A stretch of DNA of 64,000 nucleotides from positions 62,001 to 126,000 of the forward strand of contig NZ_JNAM01000011.1 in the NCBI RefSeq assembly GCF_000759975.1, given 5' to 3'. Below are positions 37,204 through 45,789 of this stretch, one piece after another. Within the stretch, counting starts at the first letter, position 1. Each line of letters opens with the position of its first letter. The position numbers were made by a program, and so were the translations under genes. The stretch is from Prochlorococcus marinus str. MIT 9302 (GTDB taxonomy: Bacteria; Cyanobacteriota; Cyanobacteriia; PCC-6307; Cyanobiaceae). The notes under the pieces are model-generated. The model was not told where the DNA came from. It made no database searches and saw only the letters and a list, made by a program, of their open reading frames with translations.

Positions 37204-37842
37204 ATGTTTAAAAAAATTATCAAATCATTTATACCCCCTATTATTCATTATTTAAATTTAAAGATTTTTTCAAGTAAAAAACATTCGCTTTTCGATGGAG
37301 ATGATTTTCTTTTTAAAAAATCAATAGAGGGTATAAAAATTTATGGAGAGTATGGTTGTGGACTATCTTCAAAATGGGTGCTTAGCAATACTTCTTCTAA
37401 AGTTATATCAGTTGATTCTTCTAAAGAATGGGTGAAAAAAGTAAAAAAAGAAAATAAAAAGCATCAGTCCAGACTGTTGATAAATCATGTTGATTTAGGA
37501 AGAGTTGGTAGTTGGGGAAGGCCAATAAGCTATGAAAAGAGCTATAAATTTTCAGATTATACAGACTATATTTGGAAACAGCCAGAAAAGCCAAAGATAG
37601 TATTAATTGATGGAAGATTTAGGGTCTGTTGTTTTCTTACTTCATTAAAATTTGCAGAAGCTGGTACAAAAATAATCTTTGATGATTATGTAAACCGACC
37701 CTATTATCATTTTATTGAAAAATATGTTTCACGTATTAATCAATGCGGCAGACAATGTTTATTTATAGTTCCTTCAAAAAGTAAAATAGATATTGATTCA
37801 CTTAATAAAGACATTGATGCTTTCAGATACGTTATGGATTGA
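37204..37842 (+). CDS. Methyltransferase-fold protein, unknown role
   Basis: A 212-residue Rossmann-like protein. GIKIYGEYGCGLSSKWVLSNTSSKVISVDSSKEWV (about 43-78) is a SAM-binding motif I and II, and PKIVLIDGRFRVCCFLTSLKFAEAGTKIIFDDY resembles the later strands of class I methyltransferases in polysaccharide clusters. No donor or acceptor can be named. It stands alone between two long spacers. Confidence 0.68.
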   Translation: MFKKIIKSFIPPIIHYLNLKIFSSKKHSLFDGDDFLFKKSIEGIKIYGEYGCGLSSKWVLSNTSSKVISVDSSKEWVKKVKKENKKHQSRLLINHVDLGRVGSWGRPISYEKSYKFSDYTDYIWKQPEKPKIVLIDGRFRVCCFLTSLKFAEAGTKIIFDDYVNRPYYHFIEKYVSRINQCGRQCLFIVPSKSKIDIDSLNKDIDAFRYVMD

Positions 37843-38154
37843 GATTGATCAAGAAATATAATTTAACTAAAAATAAATAATTAATTTGATTAAAAAATAT
37901 TGGATAAATTTTTATTGGGATTAATACAGATTTGTATAAAGTTGTTTTCAAATAAAAAGGGATAAGGCTCTAATTACAAATAATTGGCGAAACTTTATAA
38001 CATCAAAAAGGAATTCCATAACTTTTGAGTATTAATTTTTTTTCAAATCATAAATGATGTTATAAAATTAAAAACATGAATTATGTTTTTTGGAGAAAAA
38101 AGATATCTTTAATAATTTTTTTAAATAAAGTAAGAAATTTAATTATTTATTGAT
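37843..38154. other. A+T-rich gene-less spacer
   Basis: About 310 bases with no open frame of note, no RNA gene and no repeat that I can recognise. An in-frame stop at 38140 shows that the flippase gene does not begin further upstream. Confidence 0.6.
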
Positions 38155-39345
38155 ATGTGGTATCGAATAGTAATGTTAAGTTCATTAATTGGACGCGTAT
38201 TAACTGTAGGCATTTTAACCAAATTTAATTATTTGGAAACAGCGGGAGCGTTGGCTTTATTATTTACAACTAGTACTTTATTTAATAATGCTCTACCTCC
38301 CCTACATAAAGAAATATATATCAAAGCTGTCAAAAATAAGGTTTATAATTTCAGGGAAATTTTTATAAATTATTTTTACCCCCTTTTCTTAATTTTATTA
38401 TTTTCATCATTTATAGTCTGCATATTAATTAGAAATTTTTTAGATCAATTTGAAACTTCTTTTTTATTAAATTTATTAATCTTTTTTTACTTATTTTCTG
38501 AAAAAATATTCGATGAGTTTCATAGATATTCTCTTACTTTTAAGAAGTATTTTCCATGGAATATCATTGGCATTTGGAGAAATCCAGTAAACAACATAAT
38601 CTTTTTTACCTTAATAATTTCAGGTAAATATTCAGAGCAATACATTTTTAATTTTATTTTAATGATGTTACCTATTTCCACTCTAAGTCCATTCTTGTTA
38701 ATAATAAAACCATTTAAAATATGGAAATCTTTAAATTATTATTATAAGTTAATTAAAAATTCAAGCTTCAAATTACCAATAAATCCACCACTTCTCAAAG
38801 CTTGGTTAATTTCATTGTCAATGCTTTTACCAACCTATAGCGAAAGGATTGCATCTTTAACAGCAGGGTCAAAAGAAACTAGTAAGATGTATATTGCAGT
38901 TGCAATATTCCAATTAATAACATTTATTATAGATTTTCAAATTCTTTCAAATAAAAAAGCTGAAATAATAAAAAACAAGACATTAAAACAACTTTTGAAA
39001 AATTCTAAGATATTTTTATTCTCTTTTTTTATAATCACATTTGTATGCTTGGGATATGCTTTTTTAAACATTTCCGATGGATTATACAATAATCTCACAA
39101 GTATATTTACGTTAATAATTTTAGGATTAAGTATAGTGCTGAATTCTCTTTCCTTAATCCAAGAACAAAGAATTTTTTGGGCAAAAAGATATAAAGCAAT
39201 TTTCATAGAAATGTTAATAATTTCATCTTTATTATTATTTTCTTTTATCTTCTTACGCTTTAATACTCTTATATTATCTATTGGTATAATTTCCGCAAAT
39301 ATAGCTAGATTCACAATCTCAACTAAAATTGCGAATGAATATTAA
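38155..39345 (+). CDS. Wzx-like oligosaccharide flippase
   Basis: A 396-residue membrane protein with about 12 hydrophobic helices, in the MATE-like/polysaccharide-export fold. It starts directly in the first helix (MWYRIVMLSSLIGRVLTVGIL) as Wzx proteins do. LLPTYSERIASLTAGSKETSKMYIAVAIFQLITF in the centre corresponds to the 7th-8th helix region of the family. It would flip undecaprenyl-linked oligosaccharide units to the periplasm for the Wzy-like protein. Assignment rests on topology and context more than on motifs. Confidence 0.75.
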   Translation: MWYRIVMLSSLIGRVLTVGILTKFNYLETAGALALLFTTSTLFNNALPPLHKEIYIKAVKNKVYNFREIFINYFYPLFLILLFSSFIVCILIRNFLDQFETSFLLNLLIFFYLFSEKIFDEFHRYSLTFKKYFPWNIIGIWRNPVNNIIFFTLIISGKYSEQYIFNFILMMLPISTLSPFLLIIKPFKIWKSLNYYYKLIKNSSFKLPINPPLLKAWLISLSMLLPTYSERIASLTAGSKETSKMYIAVAIFQLITFIIDFQILSNKKAEIIKNKTLKQLLKNSKIFLFSFFIITFVCLGYAFLNISDGLYNNLTSIFTLIILGLSIVLNSLSLIQEQRIFWAKRYKAIFIEMLIISSLLLFSFIFLRFNTLILSIGIISANIARFTISTKIANEY

Positions 39346-39429
39346 AAACTTTTAAGTCATTAATCCCAGCTATTTCATATTATAAAGTCTAATTTAAAGT
39401 ACAAATTATTAACTAACTTTATTTTATAA

Positions 39430-40197
39430 GTGATAAAAAAATCGGATTTTGAAATTGAACGTGAAAGATATTCAAAAAGGGCGAAAATAAATAAACAGAA
39501 TTCAAAAAATTCCCAATTAAAAAAAAGAAAGAATAATTTAATAGATGCACCCTATATTGAAATTTATTTTAAATCCCTTATTAGAAATTCAAAAAAAGGA
39601 TTTAAAATTTTAGAAATTTGCTGTGGTGAAGGTGAAAGTAGTTTACCAATTTTAGAAAATTATCAAGATATAACATTTGCAGATATATCAAAAAATTCAC
39701 TTGATGTTATTAAAAAAAACTGTAGTTCTTTTTCAACAAAATCTATTAGTTTTAAGGAATGTAATATGGAATTCCTTCCCTTTGATAATGATATATTTGA
39801 TATTGTTGCATGTGCAGGAGGTCTAAGTTACGGAAACAATAAATTAGTTTTAAATGAAATCCATAGAGTTTTAAAACCAAATGGAATTTTTATAGGTATT
39901 GATTCCCTAAATGAAAATCCTATTTATAAATTAAATAGATACATTCATTATTTAAAGGGAAATAGAACAAGAAGTACTTTAAAAAGAATGCCAGATATGA
40001 AATTACTAGAAGATTATAAGCGTAAATTTGGGATTACAAAAATAAACTTTTCAGGAAAATTAATTTGGATGTTCTATCCCTTATCAAAAATAATCGGTTA
40101 TAAAAAAACTAAGATTTTATCTGATCTTTTTGATAAAAACCTACCAAAATGGATGTCCTTTAAATTTATTATTGAAGCAAAAAAGATATATAGATAA
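39430..40197 (+). CDS. SAM-dependent methyltransferase (Methyltransf_11 type)
   Basis: A 255-residue class I methyltransferase. FKILEICCGEGESSLPILENY (about 57-77) is motif I, DITFADISKNSLDVIKKNC motif II, FKECNMEFLPFDNDIFDIVACAGGLSYG motifs III-IV and LNEIHRVLKPNGIFIGIDSL motif V-VI. Start is GTG. Sugar, lipid or other small-molecule methylation for the surface glycan is likely by context. Confidence 0.85.
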   Translation: MIKKSDFEIERERYSKRAKINKQNSKNSQLKKRKNNLIDAPYIEIYFKSLIRNSKKGFKILEICCGEGESSLPILENYQDITFADISKNSLDVIKKNCSSFSTKSISFKECNMEFLPFDNDIFDIVACAGGLSYGNNKLVLNEIHRVLKPNGIFIGIDSLNENPIYKLNRYIHYLKGNRTRSTLKRMPDMKLLEDYKRKFGITKINFSGKLIWMFYPLSKIIGYKKTKILSDLFDKNLPKWMSFKFIIEAKKIYR

Positions 40198-40276
40198 ATA
40201 CATTATCTATATTAATAAAATGATTTTTTTAAAAAATAATCCTACAATATATAATTAATAATAGTTTTTTTTTGTT

Positions 40277-41383
40277 TTGAAAAATATCCCTTTTTGCGAC
40301 TACAAAAAACTTTACCTTAATCATAGAGAAAATTATTTACAAATAATTGATGAAGTTGCAAGCAATGGCGGATTTATCATGCAACAAGCAAAAAAAGATT
40401 TTGAGAAGGAACTATCGGAATTTACAGGTTGTAATCATGCAATAGGAGTAGGAAATTGCACCGATGGTCTAGAAATAATTTGGCAATCGATAGGACTAAG
40501 GCCTGGTGATGAAGTAATTTGCTCTTCACATACTTTTATAGCTACAGCATCATCTATAGTCATGGCTGGAGGAGTCCCCAAACCTGTTGAAATAGGGGAT
40601 GATAATTTAATATGTACAGAAGCAATTTCGGATGCAATTAATTCGAGAACAGTCGGAATAATGCCAACCCAACTTAATGGGAGAATATGTGATATGGATA
40701 AGATTATTAATATAGCTAATAAACATAAATTATTTGTTGTGGAAGACGCTGCTCAAGCTTTAGGCGCAAGATACAAGGGGAAACATGCAGGGACATTTGG
40801 GATTGCTGGTGCTATTAGTTTTTATCCAGCTAAGGTTATGGGATGTTTTGGAGATGGAGGCGCCTTGGTAACAAATAATTATGATATTTTTAATAGATCT
40901 CATCAGCTTCATGATCAAGGAAGAGATGTCAATGGAGATCTAAAGTCATGGGGTAGAAATAGTAGATTAGATAATATTCAGGCTGCAATACTTTCATATC
41001 AACTGCAGAAATATCCTGCAGTAATTCAAAGAAGAAGAGAAATCGCTGCCTATTATCACAATAGATTATCTCAATTAAACGAGCTTAAGCTTCCACCACC
41101 GCCACTTGAGGACGCAGATAATTTTGATATTTTTCAAAACTACGAATTTATGGCGGATAATAGAGATGAATTAAAGAAATATCTAGAAGAAAATGGTATC
41201 AAAACTTTAATTCAGTGGAATGGTAAAGGGATACATCAATGGGAATCATTAGGATTTACAGTTAAATTGCCTAAAGTAGAAGATTTCTTCAAAAAATGCA
41301 TAATGATACCAATATGGGATTATTTAATGGATGAAGAAGTAAGTTACATAGCTGATAAAATTATTTCTTTTTATCGAAAATGA
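40277..41383 (+). CDS. DegT/DnrJ/EryC1 family PLP aminotransferase
   Basis: A 368-residue aminotransferase that adds amino groups to keto-sugar nucleotides. The PLP lysine is K186 in SFYPAKVMGCFGDGGALV; CSSHTFIATASSI, VVEDAAQALGARYKGK and SRLDNIQAAILSYQL are family blocks. Start is TTG. It overlaps the sugar transferase by 4 nt (ATGA), an operon sign. Together with the FlaA1-like dehydratase it could make an amino sugar; the substrate is not determinable here. Confidence 0.93.
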   Translation: MKNIPFCDYKKLYLNHRENYLQIIDEVASNGGFIMQQAKKDFEKELSEFTGCNHAIGVGNCTDGLEIIWQSIGLRPGDEVICSSHTFIATASSIVMAGGVPKPVEIGDDNLICTEAISDAINSRTVGIMPTQLNGRICDMDKIINIANKHKLFVVEDAAQALGARYKGKHAGTFGIAGAISFYPAKVMGCFGDGGALVTNNYDIFNRSHQLHDQGRDVNGDLKSWGRNSRLDNIQAAILSYQLQKYPAVIQRRREIAAYYHNRLSQLNELKLPPPPLEDADNFDIFQNYEFMADNRDELKKYLEENGIKTLIQWNGKGIHQWESLGFTVKLPKVEDFFKKCIMIPIWDYLMDEEVSYIADKIISFYRK

Positions 41384-42132
41384 TTTTTACTCATTCATTC
41401 AAAAAACGTATATTTGATATTATTTTTAGTTTTATAGGATTAGTACTTGTAATACCATTAATAATTCCCTTTATATTTTTAATTTGGTTACAAGACTTTG
41501 AGAACCCTTTTTACATAGCTGATAGGGTTGGTTTAAATTTTAAGAAATTTAAAATAATAAAACTTAGATCTATGATAGTAAAAGCGGATAAATCAAAAGT
41601 AGATTCTACAAGTGCAAATGATCCAAGAATAACAAAAGTTGGAGCGATTATAAGAAAACTGAAATTAGACGAATTAACTCAGCTTTTTAATGTTTTCAAA
41701 GGGGAAATGTCATTTGTAGGACCCAGGCCTAATGTTGAGAGAGAAACAAATTTATATAGCAATAAAGAAAAAGAGCTCCTAAAAGTTAAACCTGGGATAA
41801 CAGATTTTGCTTCTATAGTATTTTCTGATGAATCAGAAATTTTAAAAGATCACCAAAACCCGGATATTGCATATAATCAGTTGATTAGACCAAGAAAAAA
41901 TTTCTTAGCACTAACTTACATTAAAAATAAATCAATCATATTAGATTTAAAAATAATACTCCTTACAATTTTCGCTTTTATTAATAAAAGAAAAACTCTA
42001 AGTCTGATTATAAGAATACTTAGAAGTTACGAAACTCCAGAAGAAATTATTGAAATGGCAAGAAGGAATAATAAATTAACCCCCATGGCTCCTCCAGGTT
42101 TAAAAGATATTATCTATTCAAGGGAAATTTAG
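41380..42132 (+). CDS. Initiating sugar transferase (WcaJ/WbaP-like)
   Basis: A 250-residue phosphoglycosyl transferase of the bacterial sugar transferase family. The N-terminal re-entrant membrane helix is IFDIIFSFIGLVLVIPLIIPF, then KKFKIIKLRSM, DELTQLFNVFKGEMSFVGPR and RPNVERE, the diagnostic blocks. It transfers a sugar-1-phosphate to undecaprenyl phosphate, starting assembly of the glycan repeat. It lacks the extra N-terminal transmembrane helices of WbaP, so it is a minimal (PglC-like) form. Translation is coupled to the aminotransferase. Confidence 0.93.
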   Translation: MIFTHSFKKRIFDIIFSFIGLVLVIPLIIPFIFLIWLQDFENPFYIADRVGLNFKKFKIIKLRSMIVKADKSKVDSTSANDPRITKVGAIIRKLKLDELTQLFNVFKGEMSFVGPRPNVERETNLYSNKEKELLKVKPGITDFASIVFSDESEILKDHQNPDIAYNQLIRPRKNFLALTYIKNKSIILDLKIILLTIFAFINKRKTLSLIIRILRSYETPEEIIEMARRNNKLTPMAPPGLKDIIYSREI

Positions 42133-42165
42133 TTAATTAAATATAAAAGGTTCAATGCATAATAT

Positions 42166-43161
42166 TCAAAAATGGTATGAATCATTTATAAATTTAATAA
42201 TATTTTCTTCATTAGGATAATAATCTTTCTCATGAACCTCACTTGAAGGAGCAGGACAATCAGGGAGAGTGATTCTTCTCGGAGGGTCAATTAGAGTATT
42301 TGTTGGAATATGCTCAACAATTGAAGTTATTACTTCAGAAGCCATTCCACATGTTTTCCAACCTGAGTCTATTACTAGTAATCTTTTTGTTTTTAATACA
42401 GAATTTAATATATTTTCTGACTTAAAAGGATTTAAAACTCTTAAATCGAAAACTTCAGCGCCTATTCCATCAGAATCGAGTTTTGTCGAGGCCTTTAATG
42501 CAAGATTTGTTGAATAACCAGATCCAACAATAGTGATTTGATCTCCATTCTTCAAACATTTAGGAGTTATAAACTTTAATGGTGTTTCTTTAATAGGTTT
42601 TAAATTAGCCGTCTGCTCATATAACCATCTATCGTCTATATAAATTACAGGATCTGGGCATAAAACTGAGGCTATGAGTAGATCTCTTGCATCCTCGACT
42701 GTAGAAGGCATGACTACTCGAATTCCTGGAATATGAGCGAACCAACTATGTAAAGCTTGCGAGTGTTGTGCGCCTTGAGACCCACCTCTATTAATAATGG
42801 ACCTTATCGTAACTGGTGCATTTAATTGTCCACCAAACATATATGACCATTTAGCGGCTTGATTTACAATTGAATCCATGGCATAAAGCATGAAATCCAT
42901 TCTAGGATGAACTATTATTGGCTTCATCCCACAAATAGAAGCTCCAACCGCAGCACCAGTGCAGGCAGATTCGGATACTGGGGTATCAATTATTCTGTCC
43001 TTGCCATATTTTTTATCTAAATTTTTCATAGTATTTCCGACGTACCAAGGGCTCCATAAACCTTGACCTAAAACAAAGACTTCTGGATAATTTCTTAATA
43101 AGTAATCAAAGCCACTTAAAATAGCGTCAGAATATGTTGTCTTAATCATATTTAAAAACAT
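42166..43161 (-). CDS. E1 beta-type thiamine-diphosphate dehydrogenase subunit
   Basis: A 331-residue protein of the transketolase-central/C-terminal (E1 beta) type. RIIDTPVSESACTGAAVGASICGMKPIIVHPRMDFMLYAMDSIVNQAAKWSYMFGGQ is the family core, with the Glu of PVSE that activates thiamine diphosphate. It overlaps the alpha gene by up to 20 nt on the same strand and forms the E1 heterodimer. No lipoyl E2 or E3 gene is nearby. A role in making a branched or keto sugar or acyl part for the glycan is inference. Confidence 0.9.
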   Translation of the reverse strand: MFLNMIKTTYSDAILSGFDYLLRNYPEVFVLGQGLWSPWYVGNTMKNLDKKYGKDRIIDTPVSESACTGAAVGASICGMKPIIVHPRMDFMLYAMDSIVNQAAKWSYMFGGQLNAPVTIRSIINRGGSQGAQHSQALHSWFAHIPGIRVVMPSTVEDARDLLIASVLCPDPVIYIDDRWLYEQTANLKPIKETPLKFITPKCLKNGDQITIVGSGYSTNLALKASTKLDSDGIGAEVFDLRVLNPFKSENILNSVLKTKRLLVIDSGWKTCGMASEVITSIVEHIPTNTLIDPPRRITLPDCPAPSSEVHEKDYYPNEENIIKFINDSYHF

Positions 43162-44194
43162 TATCTAAAAGTGATTTTCTATCAGGGAAATCATCTTTTA
43201 AAGCTTTTTCCCAATTTTCATCGATCAACTCATCAACTTTTGAATCTAAAGTATTCTGATTTTCTATTGTCCAAATTTTATTATTAATCATTGCATCACT
43301 CAACCTCTTAATTGGATCTCTTTTTTTCCAATTTAATAAATCTTTTTTTGACCTAGCAACACCTACATCAATATCTTCCCTCCAATCAACATGACCGAAC
43401 CATCTATAGGTAATTGCTTCTATTAAATAAGGTTCAGGTTTTAATCTCATCCTTCTTATGAATTCTGATGATGTTCTATAAATTTCCAAAACATCATTAC
43501 CATCAACTAGTTTAGTTTCTATTTCATGAGCTTTAGCAAATCTATTAATAGTATTTAAAGGTTGTCTTAAGCTCATATGCATATGGCTTGAAAACAAATT
43601 ATTTTCTACAACAAATAAAATAGGAATATTTGAAACTCTTGCAAAATTTAGTGACTCATGAAATACACCTTCTTCAGTAGCTCCATCTCCCAAATAAGAA
43701 ATTGCAATATCTCCAGATTTTTGTAATTTGGATGCTAATCCTGCACCTAGAGCTAAGGGTACTGTTCCTGTAACTATTGGGACAGATCCCAAAAAACCTT
43801 TTGATTTGCTGGCAAGATGCATCGAACCTCCCATACCAGCGGAAAATCCTGTATTTCTCCCCAAAACTTCAGCGAATAGCTTATGTAAATCATTATCTAC
43901 TCCTAAAATATGAGAATGGGATCTATGTGCACCGAAAATACGATCTGTATTTCTTAAATTTTTAGAAACACCTACTGCTATAGCTTCTTGGCCTACACCT
44001 AAATGAACTGGCCCCTTGATTAAACCATTTTTTTTTGCTTCTGCAATCTTTATTTCTGCTGCTCTTATAACACTCATTGACATAAGGAAATCTTCCAAAA
44101 AAGAATGTTCAATTTGAGATATATTCAGTTTTGAAAAAATATAATTAGGATCGTAAAGAACTCTTTCCTCAACATCTTTATTTATAGAAATAAT
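43142..44194 (-). CDS. E1 alpha-type thiamine-diphosphate dehydrogenase subunit, probable ATT start
   Basis: A thiamine-diphosphate-binding E1 alpha subunit. GPVHLGVGQEAIAVG, FGAHRSHSHILG, GRNTGFSAGMGGSMH and the cofactor motif SYLGDGATEEGVFHESLNFA...NN are diagnostic. The ORF is open upstream of the first TTG (44098, 318 aa). I prefer a start at ATT 44194 (350 aa) because a perfect aggagg lies 5 nt before it (44200-44205) and the extra 32 residues (IISINKDVEERVLYDPN...) bring the length into the family range. The unusual start needs checking. It is expressed with the beta subunit downstream. Confidence 0.88.
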   Translation of the reverse strand: MISINKDVEERVLYDPNYIFSKLNISQIEHSFLEDFLMSMSVIRAAEIKIAEAKKNGLIKGPVHLGVGQEAIAVGVSKNLRNTDRIFGAHRSHSHILGVDNDLHKLFAEVLGRNTGFSAGMGGSMHLASKSKGFLGSVPIVTGTVPLALGAGLASKLQKSGDIAISYLGDGATEEGVFHESLNFARVSNIPILFVVENNLFSSHMHMSLRQPLNTINRFAKAHEIETKLVDGNDVLEIYRTSSEFIRRMRLKPEPYLIEAITYRWFGHVDWREDIDVGVARSKKDLLNWKKRDPIKRLSDAMINNKIWTIENQNTLDSKVDELIDENWEKALKDDFPDRKSLLDNVFKYD

Positions 44195-44295
44195 TTTTAC
44201 CTCCTTTCAATAAAATTAAGTGTAAAGATATTTATATATATAATTTAAACATATTAATTTTTTTAAAATTGGGAAACAAATATTAATAAGTTTAT

Positions 44296-45552
44296 TTATT
44301 GATTATTAGTTATCTGTTCAAGTTTATTTACTAATTGATCATAAACTATTTCAAAGTTGTACTTTGTTTTAAATAATCTCAAAGCATTTTCAGACCTTAG
44401 TTTTATTTTATTAGGAGATTCAATTATATCTATAATAATTCGAACCAAAGTTGATGAACTTTTAGGAGGATAATTCCATCCTATTTCATACTTATTAATC
44501 AATTCATAAGGAAATCCCTCTAAAGGAGAAAGTATTGGTAAACCTAACGACATATAGTCAATATATTTATTAACTAAATTTAATTCATAGTTTTTTATAT
44601 TTTTGTAGGGAGCTAAGGCTAGATGACAATTTAAAGAAATGTCTATTGCTTCTTTCCTATTTATCCAGCCTAGAAAATAAACATTTTCAATATGATTAAA
44701 AATATCTTTTATGTAATTTTCGCTTCCTCCTCTTCCCGCTATAAATAATTTGATCTTTATTTTCTTATTGTTAAGAATTTGAATACTTTTTTTAATTGTT
44801 TCAAAATCATATACAGACATTAATGAACCAATAAACAAAATATTTAAACATTCTTTGGGATCTGATTTAATTAGATCAAGTTTTATCCTTTCCTCTTCTT
44901 TTGGAGGCACAATAGGAGAAGGGAAAGTCCTTGGATCTTGATTCTTGAGAATCTTTGACAAAAATTTATTTTGATAATTATTTTTGAAATATTTAGCAAT
45001 TAATTCTGTTGGGCCAGTAATAAAGTCAGTCAAAGATGCTATTAAAATAGAATAAATTCTATAAGGCAAAAATAAAAACTTAATAAATTCCTTTTTTACT
45101 GGATTAATATTTTCTTTATCCCAAAAAATATCTGGCCAAAGATCTTTCACATCTATAACAATTGGTATTGATTTCAAAAAAGAATAGCAAATTGATATTA
45201 AAGACCATTCTATTGGAGGAAAACCCACAAACATAATATCTGGTTTCTCGTCCCTACTTAAAAGGTTAATTAGTAAGTTAAAAGAAAGAATATGGTGATC
45301 AAATAATCTTCTAACACTAATATTAGATTTATATCCTGGAGAATCAACAAGAGTTTCTTTTATTCCAGTTATATTATTTTTTTTAATATTTTTTCTAAAT
45401 CTCTTTTCTTGATGAAAAAATCTCGTTGAAATAATTTCTACTTTATGGCCCCTTGAAACTAACGCTTTACTTAAATTAATAGCTCGCATTGGTCTTAATT
45501 GGTTACCATCACAATTTAAAGGTTCCCCAGTTTGAAGTATCCAAACAAGCAT
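44296..45552 (-). CDS. GT4-family glycosyltransferase
   Basis: A 418-residue GT-B fold enzyme. LQTGEPLNCDGNQLRPMRAINLSKALVSRGHKVEIIS is the N-terminal domain; the C-terminal NDP-sugar domain has LNILFIGSLMSVYDFETIKKSI, IKLFIAGRGGSENYI and YIDYMSLGLPILSPLEGFPYELI. The WcaL/WbuB-like group fits. It would add a sugar to the repeat unit at the membrane. Followed at its 3' end by an 89-195-nt spacer toward the E1 alpha gene; same strand. Confidence 0.88.
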   Translation of the reverse strand: MLVWILQTGEPLNCDGNQLRPMRAINLSKALVSRGHKVEIISTRFFHQEKRFRKNIKKNNITGIKETLVDSPGYKSNISVRRLFDHHILSFNLLINLLSRDEKPDIMFVGFPPIEWSLISICYSFLKSIPIVIDVKDLWPDIFWDKENINPVKKEFIKFLFLPYRIYSILIASLTDFITGPTELIAKYFKNNYQNKFLSKILKNQDPRTFPSPIVPPKEEERIKLDLIKSDPKECLNILFIGSLMSVYDFETIKKSIQILNNKKIKIKLFIAGRGGSENYIKDIFNHIENVYFLGWINRKEAIDISLNCHLALAPYKNIKNYELNLVNKYIDYMSLGLPILSPLEGFPYELINKYEIGWNYPPKSSSTLVRIIIDIIESPNKIKLRSENALRLFKTKYNFEIVYDQLVNKLEQITNNQ

Positions 45553-45789
45553 TAATCTTTTTTTTTAACTTATTATTTTAATTCTAATAGGACTTTTGTT
45601 ATTAAAAAAAGATTTATTTTTTTTTATCAAAATAGTTTGATTTTTATGTGACTTACTTATAAGTAAAATGATTTACCAAAATTTATATAAAGACATGATT
45701 ATTATCACAAAGACTATCTAGTACTAGAATATAAAGTATATTTTTAAATTAAAAAAAATAACCTTAAGTATGTATATATTAAGATCAAT

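Noticed and set aside
38155-39345. Truncated flippase missing its N-terminus
   Set aside because: An in-frame stop lies just upstream, and the protein starts directly in the first helix as intact Wzx proteins do.
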